NCBI RefSeq assembly: GCF_006265095.1
Contig: NZ_VCNK01000022.1
Coordinates: 82,489 to 146,488 of the forward strand
Origin: Phaeobacter sp. B1627
GTDB taxonomy: Bacteria > Pseudomonadota > Alphaproteobacteria > Rhodobacterales > Rhodobacteraceae
DNA: 64,000 nt
Direction: 5' to 3'
Shown here: piece after piece, positions 51,004-60,904 of the stretch
Numbering within the stretch: the stretch's first letter is position 1
Layout: each line of letters starts with the position of its first letter
The notes under the pieces: model-generated
What the model saw: only the letters and a program-made list of their open reading frames with translations
Told to the model about the DNA's origin: nothing
Databases searched by the model: none
Made by a program: the position numbers and the translations under genes

Positions 51004-52531
51004 AGCCGTCGCGTCTCTGGGTGCGGCCTGTGTTCTGGGATTGGCCGCGCCCCTTCAGGCGTTTGATCAACGCCCGGGCCTGACAGAGCCACATCTGTCC
51101 GACCTCCCCCGTTCCGCCGAAGACGCCGACCGTGTGGCCAGAGTGACGGCGCCTGCGACCTCCTTCGATCAGGCCGAGCCCTTTGAAGGGAACCCCGCCG
51201 GAGCAGCGACAGTGGCGGCACGGGAGGATCGCGATGCCTTCAGCAAACCCTCGGCCAACCTGACGTTCGAACAGGGGTTGGAATTCCATCTGGGCGAGGC
51301 TCTGTTCGACAAGCTCTGGGCCTTTTCCCCGTCGTCCACACTGGCCTCCGACGGGCTGGGGCCGGTCTACAATGCCCGTTCCTGTCAGCGATGCCACATC
51401 CGGGACGGACGCGGCGCCCTTCCCGAAGGGCCGGACTATCGCTCGGCCTCGGCCTTCCTGCGGGTGTCTATCCCAGGCCCTGTACCCGTCGAAATGGCCG
51501 CAGTCTCCGACTATGTCGGCATGGCGCCCGATCCGACATACGGCTGGCAACTGCAGGATTTTTCGGCCCCGGGGATTGATCCGGAATACCGGCTGTCGGT
51601 CACCTTCACCGAAGAGGAGGTCCCCCTGAATGGCGGCGGAACCGCCACCCTCCGCAGGCCGGATTTCAGCGCCGCCGATCTGAAATACGGCCCGCTCCAT
51701 ACGGACGCCATGCTCTCGCCGCGGGTGGCGCCGCCCATGATAGGCCTGGGTCTGCTCGAAGCCATCCCCGCCGCCGACATTCTCGCACTGACTGATCCCG
51801 AAGACACCAATGGGGATGGCATTTCGGGGCGCGCGAACCTGGTATGGTCCGAGGAATTTCAGCGCATCATGCTCGGCCGGTTCGGGCTCAAGGCCGGCAA
51901 GGCAACCCTGCATGAACAATCCGCAGCGGCATTCTCCGGCGATATCGGCATTTCCACGCCGCTCTTCCCTCTGCCATGGGGGGATTGCACGCCCCCCCAG
52001 AGGGCCTGCCGGAACGCACCTCATGGCGATCAGGACGCCCGCAAGACCGAGATCGACCAGCCCAACATGGATCTCGTCACCTTCTACAGCCGCAACGTCG
52101 CCGTCCCGGCCCGCCGCGCGGTTGCAGACGCCCGCGTGCTGCGCGGCAAGGCCGTGTTTTATCAGGCCGGATGCACGGGCTGCCATCGGCCGAAATTTGT
52201 CACCCACCGCCTGAGCGACCGGCCAGAGCAGAGTTTTCAGCTCATCTGGCCCTATACCGACCTGCTGTTGCACGACATGGGTCCGGGCCTTGCTGACAAC
52301 CGCCCCGAAGGCCGGGCCACTGGCCGCGAATGGCGCACCGCCCCTCTCTGGGGTATTGGCCTCACAGCGCAAGTCTCGGAAAAGGCGAGCTATTTGCACG
52401 ATGGCCGCGCCCGTACCCTGCTGGAGGCAATTCTCTGGCACGGCGGCGAGGCCCAGGCTGCCCGCGACCGCGTGGTGGCGCTGTCGGTGGCTGACCGCCA
52501 CGCTCTCATTTCCTTTCTGGAGTCCCTCTGA
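50948..52531 (+). CDS. Diheme oxidoreductase of the imelysin operon (non-ATG start)
   Basis: The protein (about 527 residues) has a signal peptide ([20 protein letters not shown]) and two c-type heme motifs, [13 protein letters not shown] and [13 protein letters not shown]. It matches the di-heme thiol-oxidoreductase-like family often found with imelysins. There is no ATG in this frame before the signal peptide: candidate starts are TTG 50948 and TTG 50930, both inside the end of bfr. I take 50948 on length grounds. The protein probably acts in the periplasm, moving electrons in iron uptake. The next gene starts two bases after its stop. Confidence 0.85.
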   Translation: MAQRITPISTPRKWTKRTRAVASLGAACVLGLAAPLQAFDQRPGLTEPHLSDLPRSAEDADRVARVTAPATSFDQAEPFEGNPAGAATVAAREDRDAFSKPSANLTFEQGLEFHLGEALFDKLWAFSPSSTLASDGLGPVYNARSCQRCHIRDGRGALPEGPDYRSASAFLRVSIPGPVPVEMAAVSDYVGMAPDPTYGWQLQDFSAPGIDPEYRLSVTFTEEEVPLNGGGTATLRRPDFSAADLKYGPLHTDAMLSPRVAPPMIGLGLLEAIPAADILALTDPEDTNGDGISGRANLVWSEEFQRIMLGRFGLKAGKATLHEQSAAAFSGDIGISTPLFPLPWGDCTPPQRACRNAPHGDQDARKTEIDQPNMDLVTFYSRNVAVPARRAVADARVLRGKAVFYQAGCTGCHRPKFVTHRLSDRPEQSFQLIWPYTDLLLHDMGPGLADNRPEGRATGREWRTAPLWGIGLTAQVSEKASYLHDGRARTLLEAILWHGGEAQAARDRVVALSVADRHALISFLESL

Positions 52532-52532
52532 C

Positions 52533-53561
52533 ATGTCACTGCTCTCGCGTCTCACTTTCACCGCCTGCGCCTGCTTTGCCCTCGGAGGCTTTGCCAGAGC
52601 CGACGCGCTGACGGATGCCGTGGTCGATCGCCATATCCTGCCGACCTATGAAACCCTGGCGTCCCAAACGGCCGCCTTTGCCGAGATCACGCAGAACGAC
52701 TGCAGCCCGACCTCCGCCCCGCTGCAGGCGGCCTGGGGGCAGGCTCTGGATGCATGGGTCGCGGCCAGCCACCTGCGCTTTGGTCCATCAGAGGCCGGGA
52801 ACCGCGCCTTCGCCATCGCCTTCTGGCCCGACAGCCGCTCCAAAACCCCAAAGGCGCTGCGGAGCCTGCTGCTTGATGCGGATCCGGTGATCGCCAGTGC
52901 CGAAAGCTTCGCCACCGCCTCCGTCGCGGTGCGTGGCTTCTATGCGCTGGAGTTTCTGCTCTACGATCCCGCCTATGCCGATCTGGCCTCCGACGAATAT
53001 ACCTGTGATCTGATCCGCGCGATTGCCCGCGACCTCGCGGCCAACACGGCCGCGATCCTTTCCGACTGGCAGGGCGGTTTTGCCGACAGCCTGCGCCATC
53101 CCGGCGCCCGCCCCGGCGATCGCTACCGTACCGAAGAAGAGGCGCATCAGGAATTGTTCAAGGCGCTCACGACCGGTCTTGAAATCCTGACCGACATGCG
53201 GCTCGGGCGTCCGCTTGGCACCTTTGACCATCCACGGCCCAATCGGGCAGAGGCGCGGCGCTCCGGCCGGAGCCTGCGTCACATTCAGGTCCAGCTTGCG
53301 GCGTTACGTCCGCTTGCGCTGCTACTGGCGGAGGGTGATACGGCCCTCACCGCGCAGGTTCAGCACGCGTTTGACAAAGCGGACCGCCACGTCGACAGCC
53401 TGTCCGGCGACCCCACCCTTGCAGGCGTCAGCGACCCGCAGAAGCGTTTTCAGATCGAGGCATTGCAGCAGGATATCCGCGACATCAAAACACTGGTCGG
53501 CACGGACATCGGTTCCAAACTCGGGGTCGAGGCCGGCTTCAATGCGCTAGACGGGGACTGA
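52533..53561 (+). CDS. Second imelysin-family protein, motif variant
   Basis: From ATG 52533 the product is 342 residues with a signal peptide (MSLLSRLTFTACACFALGGF) and an imelysin fold. The GxHxxE motif is altered to GFYALE in SVAVRGFYALEFLLYD, so the histidine is a tyrosine. The first imelysin of this cluster keeps the histidine. The two may form a functional pair with the diheme protein in the periplasm. The start is one base after the upstream stop; a longer in-frame opening at 52290 lies within the upstream gene and is rejected. Confidence 0.9.
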   Translation: MSLLSRLTFTACACFALGGFARADALTDAVVDRHILPTYETLASQTAAFAEITQNDCSPTSAPLQAAWGQALDAWVAASHLRFGPSEAGNRAFAIAFWPDSRSKTPKALRSLLLDADPVIASAESFATASVAVRGFYALEFLLYDPAYADLASDEYTCDLIRAIARDLAANTAAILSDWQGGFADSLRHPGARPGDRYRTEEEAHQELFKALTTGLEILTDMRLGRPLGTFDHPRPNRAEARRSGRSLRHIQVQLAALRPLALLLAEGDTALTAQVQHAFDKADRHVDSLSGDPTLAGVSDPQKRFQIEALQQDIRDIKTLVGTDIGSKLGVEAGFNALDGD

Positions 53562-53580
53562 GCAAACACGGAGACCGAAC

Positions 53581-54654
53581 ATGCAATCCAGACGCGGGTT
53601 TCTCGCAGGCCTAATGGCCACCGGCATGGCGCCCAAGGCAACCTGGGCCGATGCCGGTGCGCCGGCCTTTCTGGCGGCTGGCAAGGATGAGCTGGGTCTG
53701 TTTGTCATCGCCGGACTGTCGGCAACGGGCGAGGTTCTGTTTCGCCACACCCTGCCGGACCGCGGCCATGCGGCCAGCGCACATCCCACCCGCCCGGAGG
53801 CCGTCGCCTTTGCCCGCCGCCCGGGCCGTTTCGCGGATGTCATCGACTGCCGCAGCGGTGCACAGCTGGCCCGGCTCGAACCGCCTGCCGGGCACCACTT
53901 TTATGGCCATGGCGTGTTTTCCCCCGATGCATCCGTCCTTTTCACCACTGAGAATGCCTTTGAAACAGCAGACGGCATGATCGGCGTCTGGGACGCCGGC
54001 ACCTACGCCCGCATCGGCCAGTTCCCCTCCGGCGCCATCGGCCCGCACGAGGTCCTTCTGCGTCAGGATGCGCCCGGTCTGGTGATCGCAAATGGCGGCA
54101 TTGAGACCCACCCGGACTCCGGGCGCGCCAAGCTCAACATCCCCTTCATGCGCCCGAGCCTCAGCTACCTGACCCTCGACGGTCAGATCGAAGAGATCAT
54201 GGAACTGCCCGCCGAGCTTCACAAGAATTCGATCCGCCATATCGCGGTGCGCAGCGACGGAACGGTCGGATTTGCCATGCAGTGGCAGGGCGATCCCGGC
54301 GATGAGGTGCCGATTGTCGGTTTGCACCGCCCCGGCGATACTCCACGCCTCATGGCCGAGGGTGATCCGCGCCGCCGCAACCTCAACGGCTATGGCGGCT
54401 CCATCGCATTCTCCGGCGATGAAACGCAGATCGCCGTCACCTCGCCGCGGGGGGGCGTTGTGCAGATCATGGCCTGCGCTACCGGTCATCTGGTCGCAGA
54501 ACATCACCTGCCCGACGTCTGCGGTTTGGCTCGGACCGCAACCGGCCTGCTGGCCAGCACCGGCACCGGCGCAATCGTTCACTTCGGCCCGGGCATGGCG
54601 CATCTGGCCACTGCCCCGCTGGCCTGGGACAATCACCTGATCCCGCTCGGCTGA
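53581..54654 (+). CDS. DUF1513 protein with Tat signal, last gene of the imelysin cluster
   Basis: The 357-residue protein starts MQSRRGFLAGLMATGMAPKA, with the twin-arginine motif, and so is probably exported folded to the periplasm. The rest resembles a beta-propeller (DUF1513) with repeats such as HHFYGHGVFSPDASVLFTTE and KNSIRHIAVRSDGTVGFAMQ. It follows the second imelysin by 19 bases. The set imelysin, diheme oxidoreductase, imelysin, DUF1513 recurs in proteobacteria. Its biochemical job is unknown. Confidence 0.88.
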   Translation: MQSRRGFLAGLMATGMAPKATWADAGAPAFLAAGKDELGLFVIAGLSATGEVLFRHTLPDRGHAASAHPTRPEAVAFARRPGRFADVIDCRSGAQLARLEPPAGHHFYGHGVFSPDASVLFTTENAFETADGMIGVWDAGTYARIGQFPSGAIGPHEVLLRQDAPGLVIANGGIETHPDSGRAKLNIPFMRPSLSYLTLDGQIEEIMELPAELHKNSIRHIAVRSDGTVGFAMQWQGDPGDEVPIVGLHRPGDTPRLMAEGDPRRRNLNGYGGSIAFSGDETQIAVTSPRGGVVQIMACATGHLVAEHHLPDVCGLARTATGLLASTGTGAIVHFGPGMAHLATAPLAWDNHLIPLG

Positions 54655-54791
54655 CATCCTCTCTCGCCGCCGGACACCACCGCCGCCGGATCGGCGGCGG
54701 TTTCGTTTCTCATGATCTGAGGGCAATTTCGAAAACAAAGCATGACAAATTCCGCAATATAGCCTATCAGGCCCCCTGAAAAGGAAAGCCG

Positions 54792-55586
54792 ATGGATGCA
54801 AGTGACCGCCAGAACGAAATCCTGTCCCTGCTGACGTTGCAGGATCGCGTCGAGGTAGAGGACCTCGCGCGCCGCTTTGGGGTGTCTCTGCAGACCGTAC
54901 GGACCGACCTGCGCGACCTGTCCGGGCGCGGCCAACTCAGCCGGGTTCACGGTGGCGCGGTCCGCATCGCGTCGGCCGCCAATCGCGGCTACGCGGAACG
55001 GCGGATGCTGAATGCAGGCGGCAAACGCGCTATGGCCAGCCTGGCCGCCGAAGTCATCCCCGAAAACTGTTCGCTTGCGCTCAATATCGGCACCTCAACC
55101 GAACAGGTCGCACGGGCACTGTCGGGGCATTCAGGCCTGACCATCCTCTCCAACAATATAAATATTATCAACATGATGATGGCGATGGAGACTCGCGATC
55201 TGATCCTCGTGGGGGGCAGTATACGTCAAAGCGACGGCGCCATCGTCGGCGAAGATGCGGTTGATTTCATCAGCCGCTACAAACTGGACTATGCGGTCAT
55301 CGGCGCATCAGCGATGGACCCGGACGGCGCTATTCTCGATCATGATGCGCGGGAAGTCTCTGTCGCCCGTGCCTTGCTGAGGAATGCCCGTAGCCGCATC
55401 CTGATCTGCGACGGCAGCAAATTTGAACGCTCGGCCCCGGTGCGCATCTGCGCCCTGACCGAGCTGGATATTGTCATCACCGACCGCCCCGTGCCTCAGG
55501 AATTCGCCGAAGCCGCCGCCGCGGCCGGAACCCGAATCCTGGTGGCGGATGCCCCGGTCACAAACGAAAGCAGCGAAAATGACTGA
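54792..55586 (+). CDS. glpR: DeoR-family repressor GlpR
   Basis: The 264-residue protein has a DeoR helix-turn-helix at the N-terminus (RQNEILSLLTLQDRVEVEDL, GVSLQTVRTDLRDLSGRGQL) and the sugar-phosphate-binding C-terminal domain (LALNIGTSTEQVARALS, LILVGGSIRQSDGAIVGEDA). It overlaps glpD by eight bases. GlpR represses glycerol-3-phosphate genes and is released by glycerol-3-phosphate. Operator sites were not identified in the 137-base upstream gap. Confidence 0.9.
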   Translation: MDASDRQNEILSLLTLQDRVEVEDLARRFGVSLQTVRTDLRDLSGRGQLSRVHGGAVRIASAANRGYAERRMLNAGGKRAMASLAAEVIPENCSLALNIGTSTEQVARALSGHSGLTILSNNINIINMMMAMETRDLILVGGSIRQSDGAIVGEDAVDFISRYKLDYAVIGASAMDPDGAILDHDAREVSVARALLRNARSRILICDGSKFERSAPVRICALTELDIVITDRPVPQEFAEAAAAAGTRILVADAPVTNESSEND

Positions 55587-57177
55587 CACAGCCCAAACCC
55601 CTGCCCGCACCAGCGCGGAAACCGTCCCGATCACCGATCTGTTTGTGATCGGCGGTGGTATCAATGGCTGCGGCATTGCGCGCGACGCGGCCGGTCGCGG
55701 ACTGTCGGTGACGTTGGCCGAGATGAAGGATCTCGCCTCTGCGACCTCCTCTGCCTCCACCAAGCTGTTTCACGGGGGCCTGCGCTACCTGGAATATTTC
55801 GAATTCCGACTGGTGCAGGAGGCGCTGATCGAGCGCGAAGTTCTGCTCAGGGCGATGCCGCATATCTCATGGCCGATGCGCTTTGTGCTGCCGTTTCACA
55901 AGGATATGCGGTTTGATAACACCACCCCGACCTCAAAGCTGCTGACCACCGTCATGCCCTGGATGAAGGGCCGCCGCCCGGCCTGGCTGATCCGGCTTGG
56001 CCTGTTCATGTATGACACGTTGGGGAAACGCGGCATCCTGCCCGGCACGCGCCGTCTTGACCTGACCAGTGACGAGGCAGGCAAGCCCCTGAAAGACAAG
56101 TTCAAAACCGCCTTTGAATATTCCGATTGCTGGGTCGAGGACGCGCGGCTTGTGGTATTGAACGCCCGCGACGCCGAGGCCCGTGGCGCCGAGATATTGA
56201 CCCGCACCGAAGTCACCCGCGCCGAGCGCCACGCCGACCACTGGGAGGTCCACATCAGGGATGTGACCACCGGGGCAGAATCCGTGCGGCGCGCCAGGAT
56301 GCTGGTCAATGCGGGTGGGCCGTGGGTTGCCGATGTGTTGCGCCAGAAACTGGGACAGAACAGCCGCGAGGGCGTGCGACTGGTGCGCGGCAGTCATATC
56401 GTGGTGCCGAAACTTTATGATCACGGGCGGTGCTATTTCTTTCAGGGCCAGGACGGGCGCATCATTTTCGCCATCCCCTATGAGGAGGATTTCACCCTCA
56501 TCGGCACGACCGATGCTGACCACCCGGACCCGCAAACCCGACCCGAGTGCACGCCCGAGGAGCAGGACTATCTGGTGGCCTTTGCCTCCGGTTATTTTGA
56601 CAAGCCTGTGACCCGCGATCAGATTGTCTGGACCTACTCCGGGGTGCGGCCGCTCTATGATGACGGGGCCAGCTCTGCGACGGCCGCAACGCGTGAATAT
56701 GTGCTGACGCTCGACACCGAGCAGGCGCCATTGCTGAATGTATTTGGCGGCAAGATCACCACATACCGCAAACTCGCCGAAGCTGCGCTGGCGAAGGTGG
56801 CAGAGGTCTTCCCGGGTCTCGCTGCCGACTGGACCGCCGGGGTGGCGCTGCCGGGGGGCGATTTCCCTGTGGCTGATGTGGCCCGTTTGCAGGACAAGCT
56901 GGCAACGGACTATCCCTTCCTGTCCGCCTATGCCACCCGCCGCCTGATCCGCGCCTACGGCACGGAAGCCTGGACCATCCTCGGGGACGCGAAGGCAGAA
57001 AGCGATCTGGGTCGGGAGTTTGGCGCCACCATCACAGCGCGGGAACTGGATTGGGCCATCGACCGGGAATGGGTCCGCAGCGGCGAAGACTACCTGTGGC
57101 GGCGCACGAAACTCGGCCTGCGACTGAAGGAGGAGGAGCGCGCAGCGGTCGATGCCTACATCCGCGAAAGGGTTTAG
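55579..57177 (+). CDS. glpD: Glycerol-3-phosphate dehydrogenase (respiratory)
   Basis: The 532-residue flavoprotein oxidises glycerol-3-phosphate to dihydroxyacetone phosphate and feeds electrons to quinone. The FAD motif is FVIGGGINGCGIARDAAGRG near residue 22. Family segments STKLFHGGLRYLEYFEFRLV and GGKITTYRKLAEAALAKVAE are intact. The ATG at 55579 was chosen because the family begins near there and the gene overlaps glpR; a longer frame from 55471 covers glpR sequence. Monotopic membrane binding is expected. Confidence 0.95.
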   Translation: MTDTAQTPARTSAETVPITDLFVIGGGINGCGIARDAAGRGLSVTLAEMKDLASATSSASTKLFHGGLRYLEYFEFRLVQEALIEREVLLRAMPHISWPMRFVLPFHKDMRFDNTTPTSKLLTTVMPWMKGRRPAWLIRLGLFMYDTLGKRGILPGTRRLDLTSDEAGKPLKDKFKTAFEYSDCWVEDARLVVLNARDAEARGAEILTRTEVTRAERHADHWEVHIRDVTTGAESVRRARMLVNAGGPWVADVLRQKLGQNSREGVRLVRGSHIVVPKLYDHGRCYFFQGQDGRIIFAIPYEEDFTLIGTTDADHPDPQTRPECTPEEQDYLVAFASGYFDKPVTRDQIVWTYSGVRPLYDDGASSATAATREYVLTLDTEQAPLLNVFGGKITTYRKLAEAALAKVAEVFPGLAADWTAGVALPGGDFPVADVARLQDKLATDYPFLSAYATRRLIRAYGTEAWTILGDAKAESDLGREFGATITARELDWAIDREWVRSGEDYLWRRTKLGLRLKEEERAAVDAYIRERV

Positions 57178-57326
57178 GCGACGCCGCCCGCGCGTTGCCC
57201 CCTTGTGGTCCGGACGCACCTGAACTGATGAACGCGACCCTGCCAAAGCGGGGGATGCCCCTCGACGTCCAGCCAGGCGGGACATCCTTCAGCAGCGTCC
57301 ACCGCTTCCGGATCAGGCATCGGGGC

Positions 57327-57872
57327 CTACGCGGCGCCCTTCCATGTGGTCGGTGTCACATAGACAATGCCGTCATCGGCGCTGATCATCACCTCGCCGT
57401 CCTGGATATTGACCTGAATTTTCATTGCACGGCTTATCAGTTTGGCCAGGGCAGCCGTGTCGGCCTCGGGAAACCGCACCACCTGTAGATTGTCAAACCG
57501 AGTGGTGCTGTTCTTGATCTTGTCCCACCAGACCTCAGCCGTCCGGCCACCATAGGGATAGACCATCACCTTATTGGCCTTGCCGCAGGATTGACGTATC
57601 ACCTTTTCGCTCGGCAGCCCCAGCGCCACCCAGACATCAAGCTCACCGCTCAGGCTCTTTTGCCAGATATCCGGCTCATCATCCGTTGAGAGCCCCTTGG
57701 TCATTTCCAGATGCTCATGGGCATTCAGCGCAAAGGCGACAAGTCGCACCATCAGCCGTTCGTCCGTTTCCGACGGATGCTTGGCCACGGTGAGTTTGTG
57801 GGTCTCATAGTAGTGACGATCCATGTCCGAGACCGAAAGCTCAATTTTGTAAATGGTGGCCTTTTGCGCCAT
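57327..57872 (-). CDS. YaeQ family protein
   Basis: From the ATG at 57872 the product is 181 residues: MAQKATIYKIELSVSDMDRH, then the conserved SETDERLMVRLVAFALNAHE and WVALGLPSEKVIRQSCGKAN. It resembles the YaeQ family, which has a PD-(D/E)XK-nuclease-like fold. Its biochemical role is unsettled. The frame continues 64 codons upstream (to 58064), but that stretch lacks YaeQ likeness and a ribosome site, so the shorter start is preferred. Confidence 0.88.
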   Translation of the reverse strand: MAQKATIYKIELSVSDMDRHYYETHKLTVAKHPSETDERLMVRLVAFALNAHEHLEMTKGLSTDDEPDIWQKSLSGELDVWVALGLPSEKVIRQSCGKANKVMVYPYGGRTAEVWWDKIKNSTTRFDNLQVVRFPEADTAALAKLISRAMKIQVNIQDGEVMISADDGIVYVTPTTWKGAA

Positions 57873-58078
57873 GATCTGTCCCAAACCTCTGATGTTTGGG
57901 ACGTCTATCCCCTCCGCTGAGGTTTGAAAAGCCGCCAATGAAGCCGCGAAACGGAAGCCGCGCGACCCTGCACGCATATGCGTGCAGGCGAGACCCGCTT
58001 GCGACAGTCTGGTTGATCCGCAAGCGCGGCAAGGCGCGCATGCCACCCCGGCATGGGCCTTCACAGGCCAGCACGCGA

Positions 58079-58681
58079 TCAGGCAGACTGCATTTCGAGC
58101 GCCTTGCCGTCATACTTCCCGGTCGTCGCGGCGCTGGCCAGAACCTGCGCCACGTCGGTCCGGCTGGCCTTGGCGGATTTATCCACATCAGCTCCCAAAA
58201 GCACCTCGTCACCGGGCCCGTTGTCGGTCAGCATAACGGGCCGCAGGATGGCATAGGTCAGCCCGGAGGCCTTGAGGTGCTCATCCGCCTCGTGTTTCGC
58301 CTTCAGATAATGCGCCATATCGCCGGAAGGGTCTGACTGATCCGCCCCCACCGTGCTGAGCATGACAAACCGCTCGGCTCCGGCAGTCCGGGCGAGGTCG
58401 ACCAGACGCATGGCCCCGTCGCGGTCGACCTTTTCGGTCATCTCGGGGCCGGTCGCCCCACCTGAGCCTGCTGCAAAGATCACCACATCCGCGCCGTCGC
58501 AAACGCCCGGTTGCAGATCGGTCAAATCGGCTTGGCGCAGATGTGTCGCCTCGGGGAGATGGCTGGTGTCAGAGCTTTCGCGCACCAGTGCTGTTACACT
58601 GTGCCCCTGATCAATGATCTTTCGGGTCAGAATGCGGCCGGTCTTGCCGGTGGCACCGGCGATCAGAATATTCTTCGTCAT
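58079..58681 (-). CDS. NAD(P)-binding atypical SDR-like protein
   Basis: The 200-residue protein begins with a nucleotide-binding motif (ILIAGATGKTGRILTRKI) and has the fold of NmrA/SDR-a5-like proteins, with VIFAAGSGGATGPEMTEKVD and GAERFVMLSTVGADQSD. The latter has the catalytic-region Ser but no clear YxxxK, so it may be a redox sensor or a reductase with another mechanism. It lies one base past the GST gene and probably shares its transcript, together with the aldehyde dehydrogenase. Confidence 0.85.
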   Translation of the reverse strand: MTKNILIAGATGKTGRILTRKIIDQGHSVTALVRESSDTSHLPEATHLRQADLTDLQPGVCDGADVVIFAAGSGGATGPEMTEKVDRDGAMRLVDLARTAGAERFVMLSTVGADQSDPSGDMAHYLKAKHEADEHLKASGLTYAILRPVMLTDNGPGDEVLLGADVDKSAKASRTDVAQVLASAATTGKYDGKALEMQSA

Positions 58682-58682
58682 G

Positions 58683-59312
58683 TCATTTCCTTTCTGTGTC
58701 CGAAGGCGGGGCCATGGGGCCCGCGGCCTGGGTTGCGGCGATATAGCCTGGCTGCTGCTGCAGCGCGTCCCAGTAGGAGGCGAGCACGGGATAGCCCGTC
58801 AGCAGTCCGAACCGCTCCAGAAGGGCCAGGATGTAGGACATCTGGATATCTGCGAGCATCGCACGATGGCCGAACAGCAACGGGCCGTCACCGATCAGCC
58901 GGGTGATATAGGCGAGATGGACATCGAGCGCCGCGCGCGCCTCATCCGGCACCGGCTCGCCGCCAAACGCCGGAAGAATGGCCTTGAGGGCGACCTCGGC
59001 AAAGGAGGCCTCAACGTAGTCCAGCAGCGCTTCGTGCTGCCAATAGGCGGATGTGCCCTCAGCAGGCCTGTGGCTGGTGTCACCGTATTTCTCCACGAGA
59101 TAGCGCAGGATCGTCGCGGACTCGGCCACCATTTCGCCGTCGTCCTCAATCACCGGAGATTTGCCCAGGGGATGCACTTGCTTCAGCGCCTCGGGCGCAC
59201 GAAAGCGCTCGGTACGGTCATAATCGACCCGGTTGCAGGGCTGACCAAGATCGGCCAGCAGCCACAATACGCGGGTTGCGCGGGAGTATTTCAGAGCGTG
59301 CAGGGTAATCAT
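58683..59312 (-). CDS. Glutathione S-transferase family protein
   Basis: The 209-residue protein has a thioredoxin-like N-terminal domain (MITLHALKYSRATRVLWLLA, with the cis-Pro region HPLGKSPVIEDDGEMVAESA) and an all-helical C-terminal domain. The glutathione contact Glu-Ser is at ESATILRYL. It overlaps the start of the aldehyde dehydrogenase gene by four bases and is followed by the SDR-like gene, so these three are one operon for aldehyde or electrophile detoxification by inference. Confidence 0.9.
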   Translation of the reverse strand: MITLHALKYSRATRVLWLLADLGQPCNRVDYDRTERFRAPEALKQVHPLGKSPVIEDDGEMVAESATILRYLVEKYGDTSHRPAEGTSAYWQHEALLDYVEASFAEVALKAILPAFGGEPVPDEARAALDVHLAYITRLIGDGPLLFGHRAMLADIQMSYILALLERFGLLTGYPVLASYWDALQQQPGYIAATQAAGPMAPPSDTERK

Positions 59313-60685
59313 GGTAAAAAGATCGCCTTTGCGTTGGTGAATTCCTTCATGCCAAAGCCGCCGTGTTCGCGCCCGTAGCCTGAATCCTTGACGCCGCCGA
59401 ACGGCATGTTTGGATCCGCCGCGCCAAAGGAGTTGATGCGGACCATGCCGGTGTCAAAATGATCGCGCGCGAGCTGTACCGCGTGCTCTTCATCCCTGCA
59501 GAAAATCCCACCACCAAGACCATAGCGGCTGTCGTTCGCGATGCGCATGGCGTCTTCGTCGTCGCTGGCACGGATCACGGCGGCCACCGGGCCAAAGATC
59601 TCATCGTCATAGGCGGGCATGCCGGGTGTCACATCACCCAGGACAGTGGCGGGATAATAGGCCCCCGTGCGATCCGGCGCGGTGCCGCCACAGAGCACTT
59701 TTGCGCCTTTGGCAACGCTTTGCTCCACTTGGCCCTTCACGGTGTCAAATTGCTCTTCGCTGGAAAGTGGACCAAGCTGCGAGTCCTGATCCATCGGATC
59801 ACCCAGACTGATCGCCTGCATCTGCGCGACGAACCCCGCCACGAAAGCATCGTAGACCTTTTCGGTCACCACAAATCGCTTCGCCGAGACGCAGGTTTGC
59901 CCGTTGTTATACAAACGCCCCATGACAGAGTATTTGACGGCAGTTTCAATGTCAGCGTCTTCCAGCACCAGATAGGCGTCGTTCGATCCAAGTTCGAGCA
60001 CGGTCTTTTTCAACGCCTTGGCCGCCACGCTGCCGATGTGCCGCCCGGCCACATCGCTGCCGGTCATTGTAACGCCACGCACAAGCGGGTGTTCGATCAG
60101 CGCATCGCTGGTGTCATGGTCGATCAAAAGCACCTGGAACAGATCTTTCGGAAGGCCGGCCTCAACGCAGAGGTCGCGCAGGCGCAGGCCCGACCCTGTG
60201 CAGATGCTCGCATGTTTCAGGACGCAGCCGTTGCCAGCCATGAGGTTCGCCGCCAGCACCCGGACGGGTTGATACAGTGGAAAATTCCAGGGCTGGATCG
60301 AGTAGATCACACCGATAGGTTGGTGGCTGACGATCCCACGCGCTCCGTCGCTGCCATGGGTGCGGTCCTCGTCCGCCAGAACCTCGGGGCCATGCTGCGC
60401 GGTATATTCGAAGATTGCGGCACAGATCTCGACCTCGGTCTTGCCGTCCTTGAGCAGCTTGCCAGTCTCGCGGGTCATCAGCTCCGACAGGTCATCGCTG
60501 TGCGCGCGCAGGACCTCGGCAATCCGCATCAGGTAGGGCGCGCGTTCTTCATGGGTCTTTGTCCGCCACTCGAGAAAGGCGTCCTGCGCAGCTTCAAGCC
60601 TTTGCACCGCGTCCTCCGGCGTCATCAGGGGATACGTTTCTATCACCTTTCCGGTGGCAGGGTTCGTGGTCGTAATCGTCGACAT
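59309..60685 (-). CDS. Aldehyde dehydrogenase, succinate-semialdehyde type
   Basis: The 458-residue enzyme has the catalytic Cys in LYNNGQTCVSAKRFVVTEKV near residue 265 and the Glu in TVLELGSNDAYLVLEDADIE near residue 230. The cofactor-site Trp-Asn lies in YSIQPWNFPLYQPVRVLAAN. Its length and the N-terminal STITTTNPATGKVIETYPL match succinate-semialdehyde dehydrogenases of the GabD/Sad group. It is first in the operon with the GST and SDR-like genes and divergent from the MDR gene. The true substrate is unproven. Confidence 0.9.
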   Translation of the reverse strand: MSTITTTNPATGKVIETYPLMTPEDAVQRLEAAQDAFLEWRTKTHEERAPYLMRIAEVLRAHSDDLSELMTRETGKLLKDGKTEVEICAAIFEYTAQHGPEVLADEDRTHGSDGARGIVSHQPIGVIYSIQPWNFPLYQPVRVLAANLMAGNGCVLKHASICTGSGLRLRDLCVEAGLPKDLFQVLLIDHDTSDALIEHPLVRGVTMTGSDVAGRHIGSVAAKALKKTVLELGSNDAYLVLEDADIETAVKYSVMGRLYNNGQTCVSAKRFVVTEKVYDAFVAGFVAQMQAISLGDPMDQDSQLGPLSSEEQFDTVKGQVEQSVAKGAKVLCGGTAPDRTGAYYPATVLGDVTPGMPAYDDEIFGPVAAVIRASDDEDAMRIANDSRYGLGGGIFCRDEEHAVQLARDHFDTGMVRINSFGAADPNMPFGGVKDSGYGREHGGFGMKEFTNAKAIFLP

Positions 60686-60904
60686 GATGTCTCCTTCAAG
60701 CTTTGCAGCGCTGAAGGGGAAACACCCCAGTCGGGATTTGGTTCCTGTCCGGGGGGCCTCGCATGCCGCAAAGTCACGGGAACGTTATTGCCCAGGGCTG
60801 ACTTGATCATAGGTTCGGGGGAGACGGCGGATTGCGATGGCGGACCAGACGCCCTCACAGTATCGACCAAGACTGACAGTATAGACCAAGAAGGAAACCA
60901 GATC

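Noticed and set aside
57873..58064. A 64-codon N-terminal extension of the YaeQ gene
   Set aside because: The extension is Cys/Arg/Ala-rich, unlike YaeQ starts, and the conserved protein begins at the ATG at 57872.
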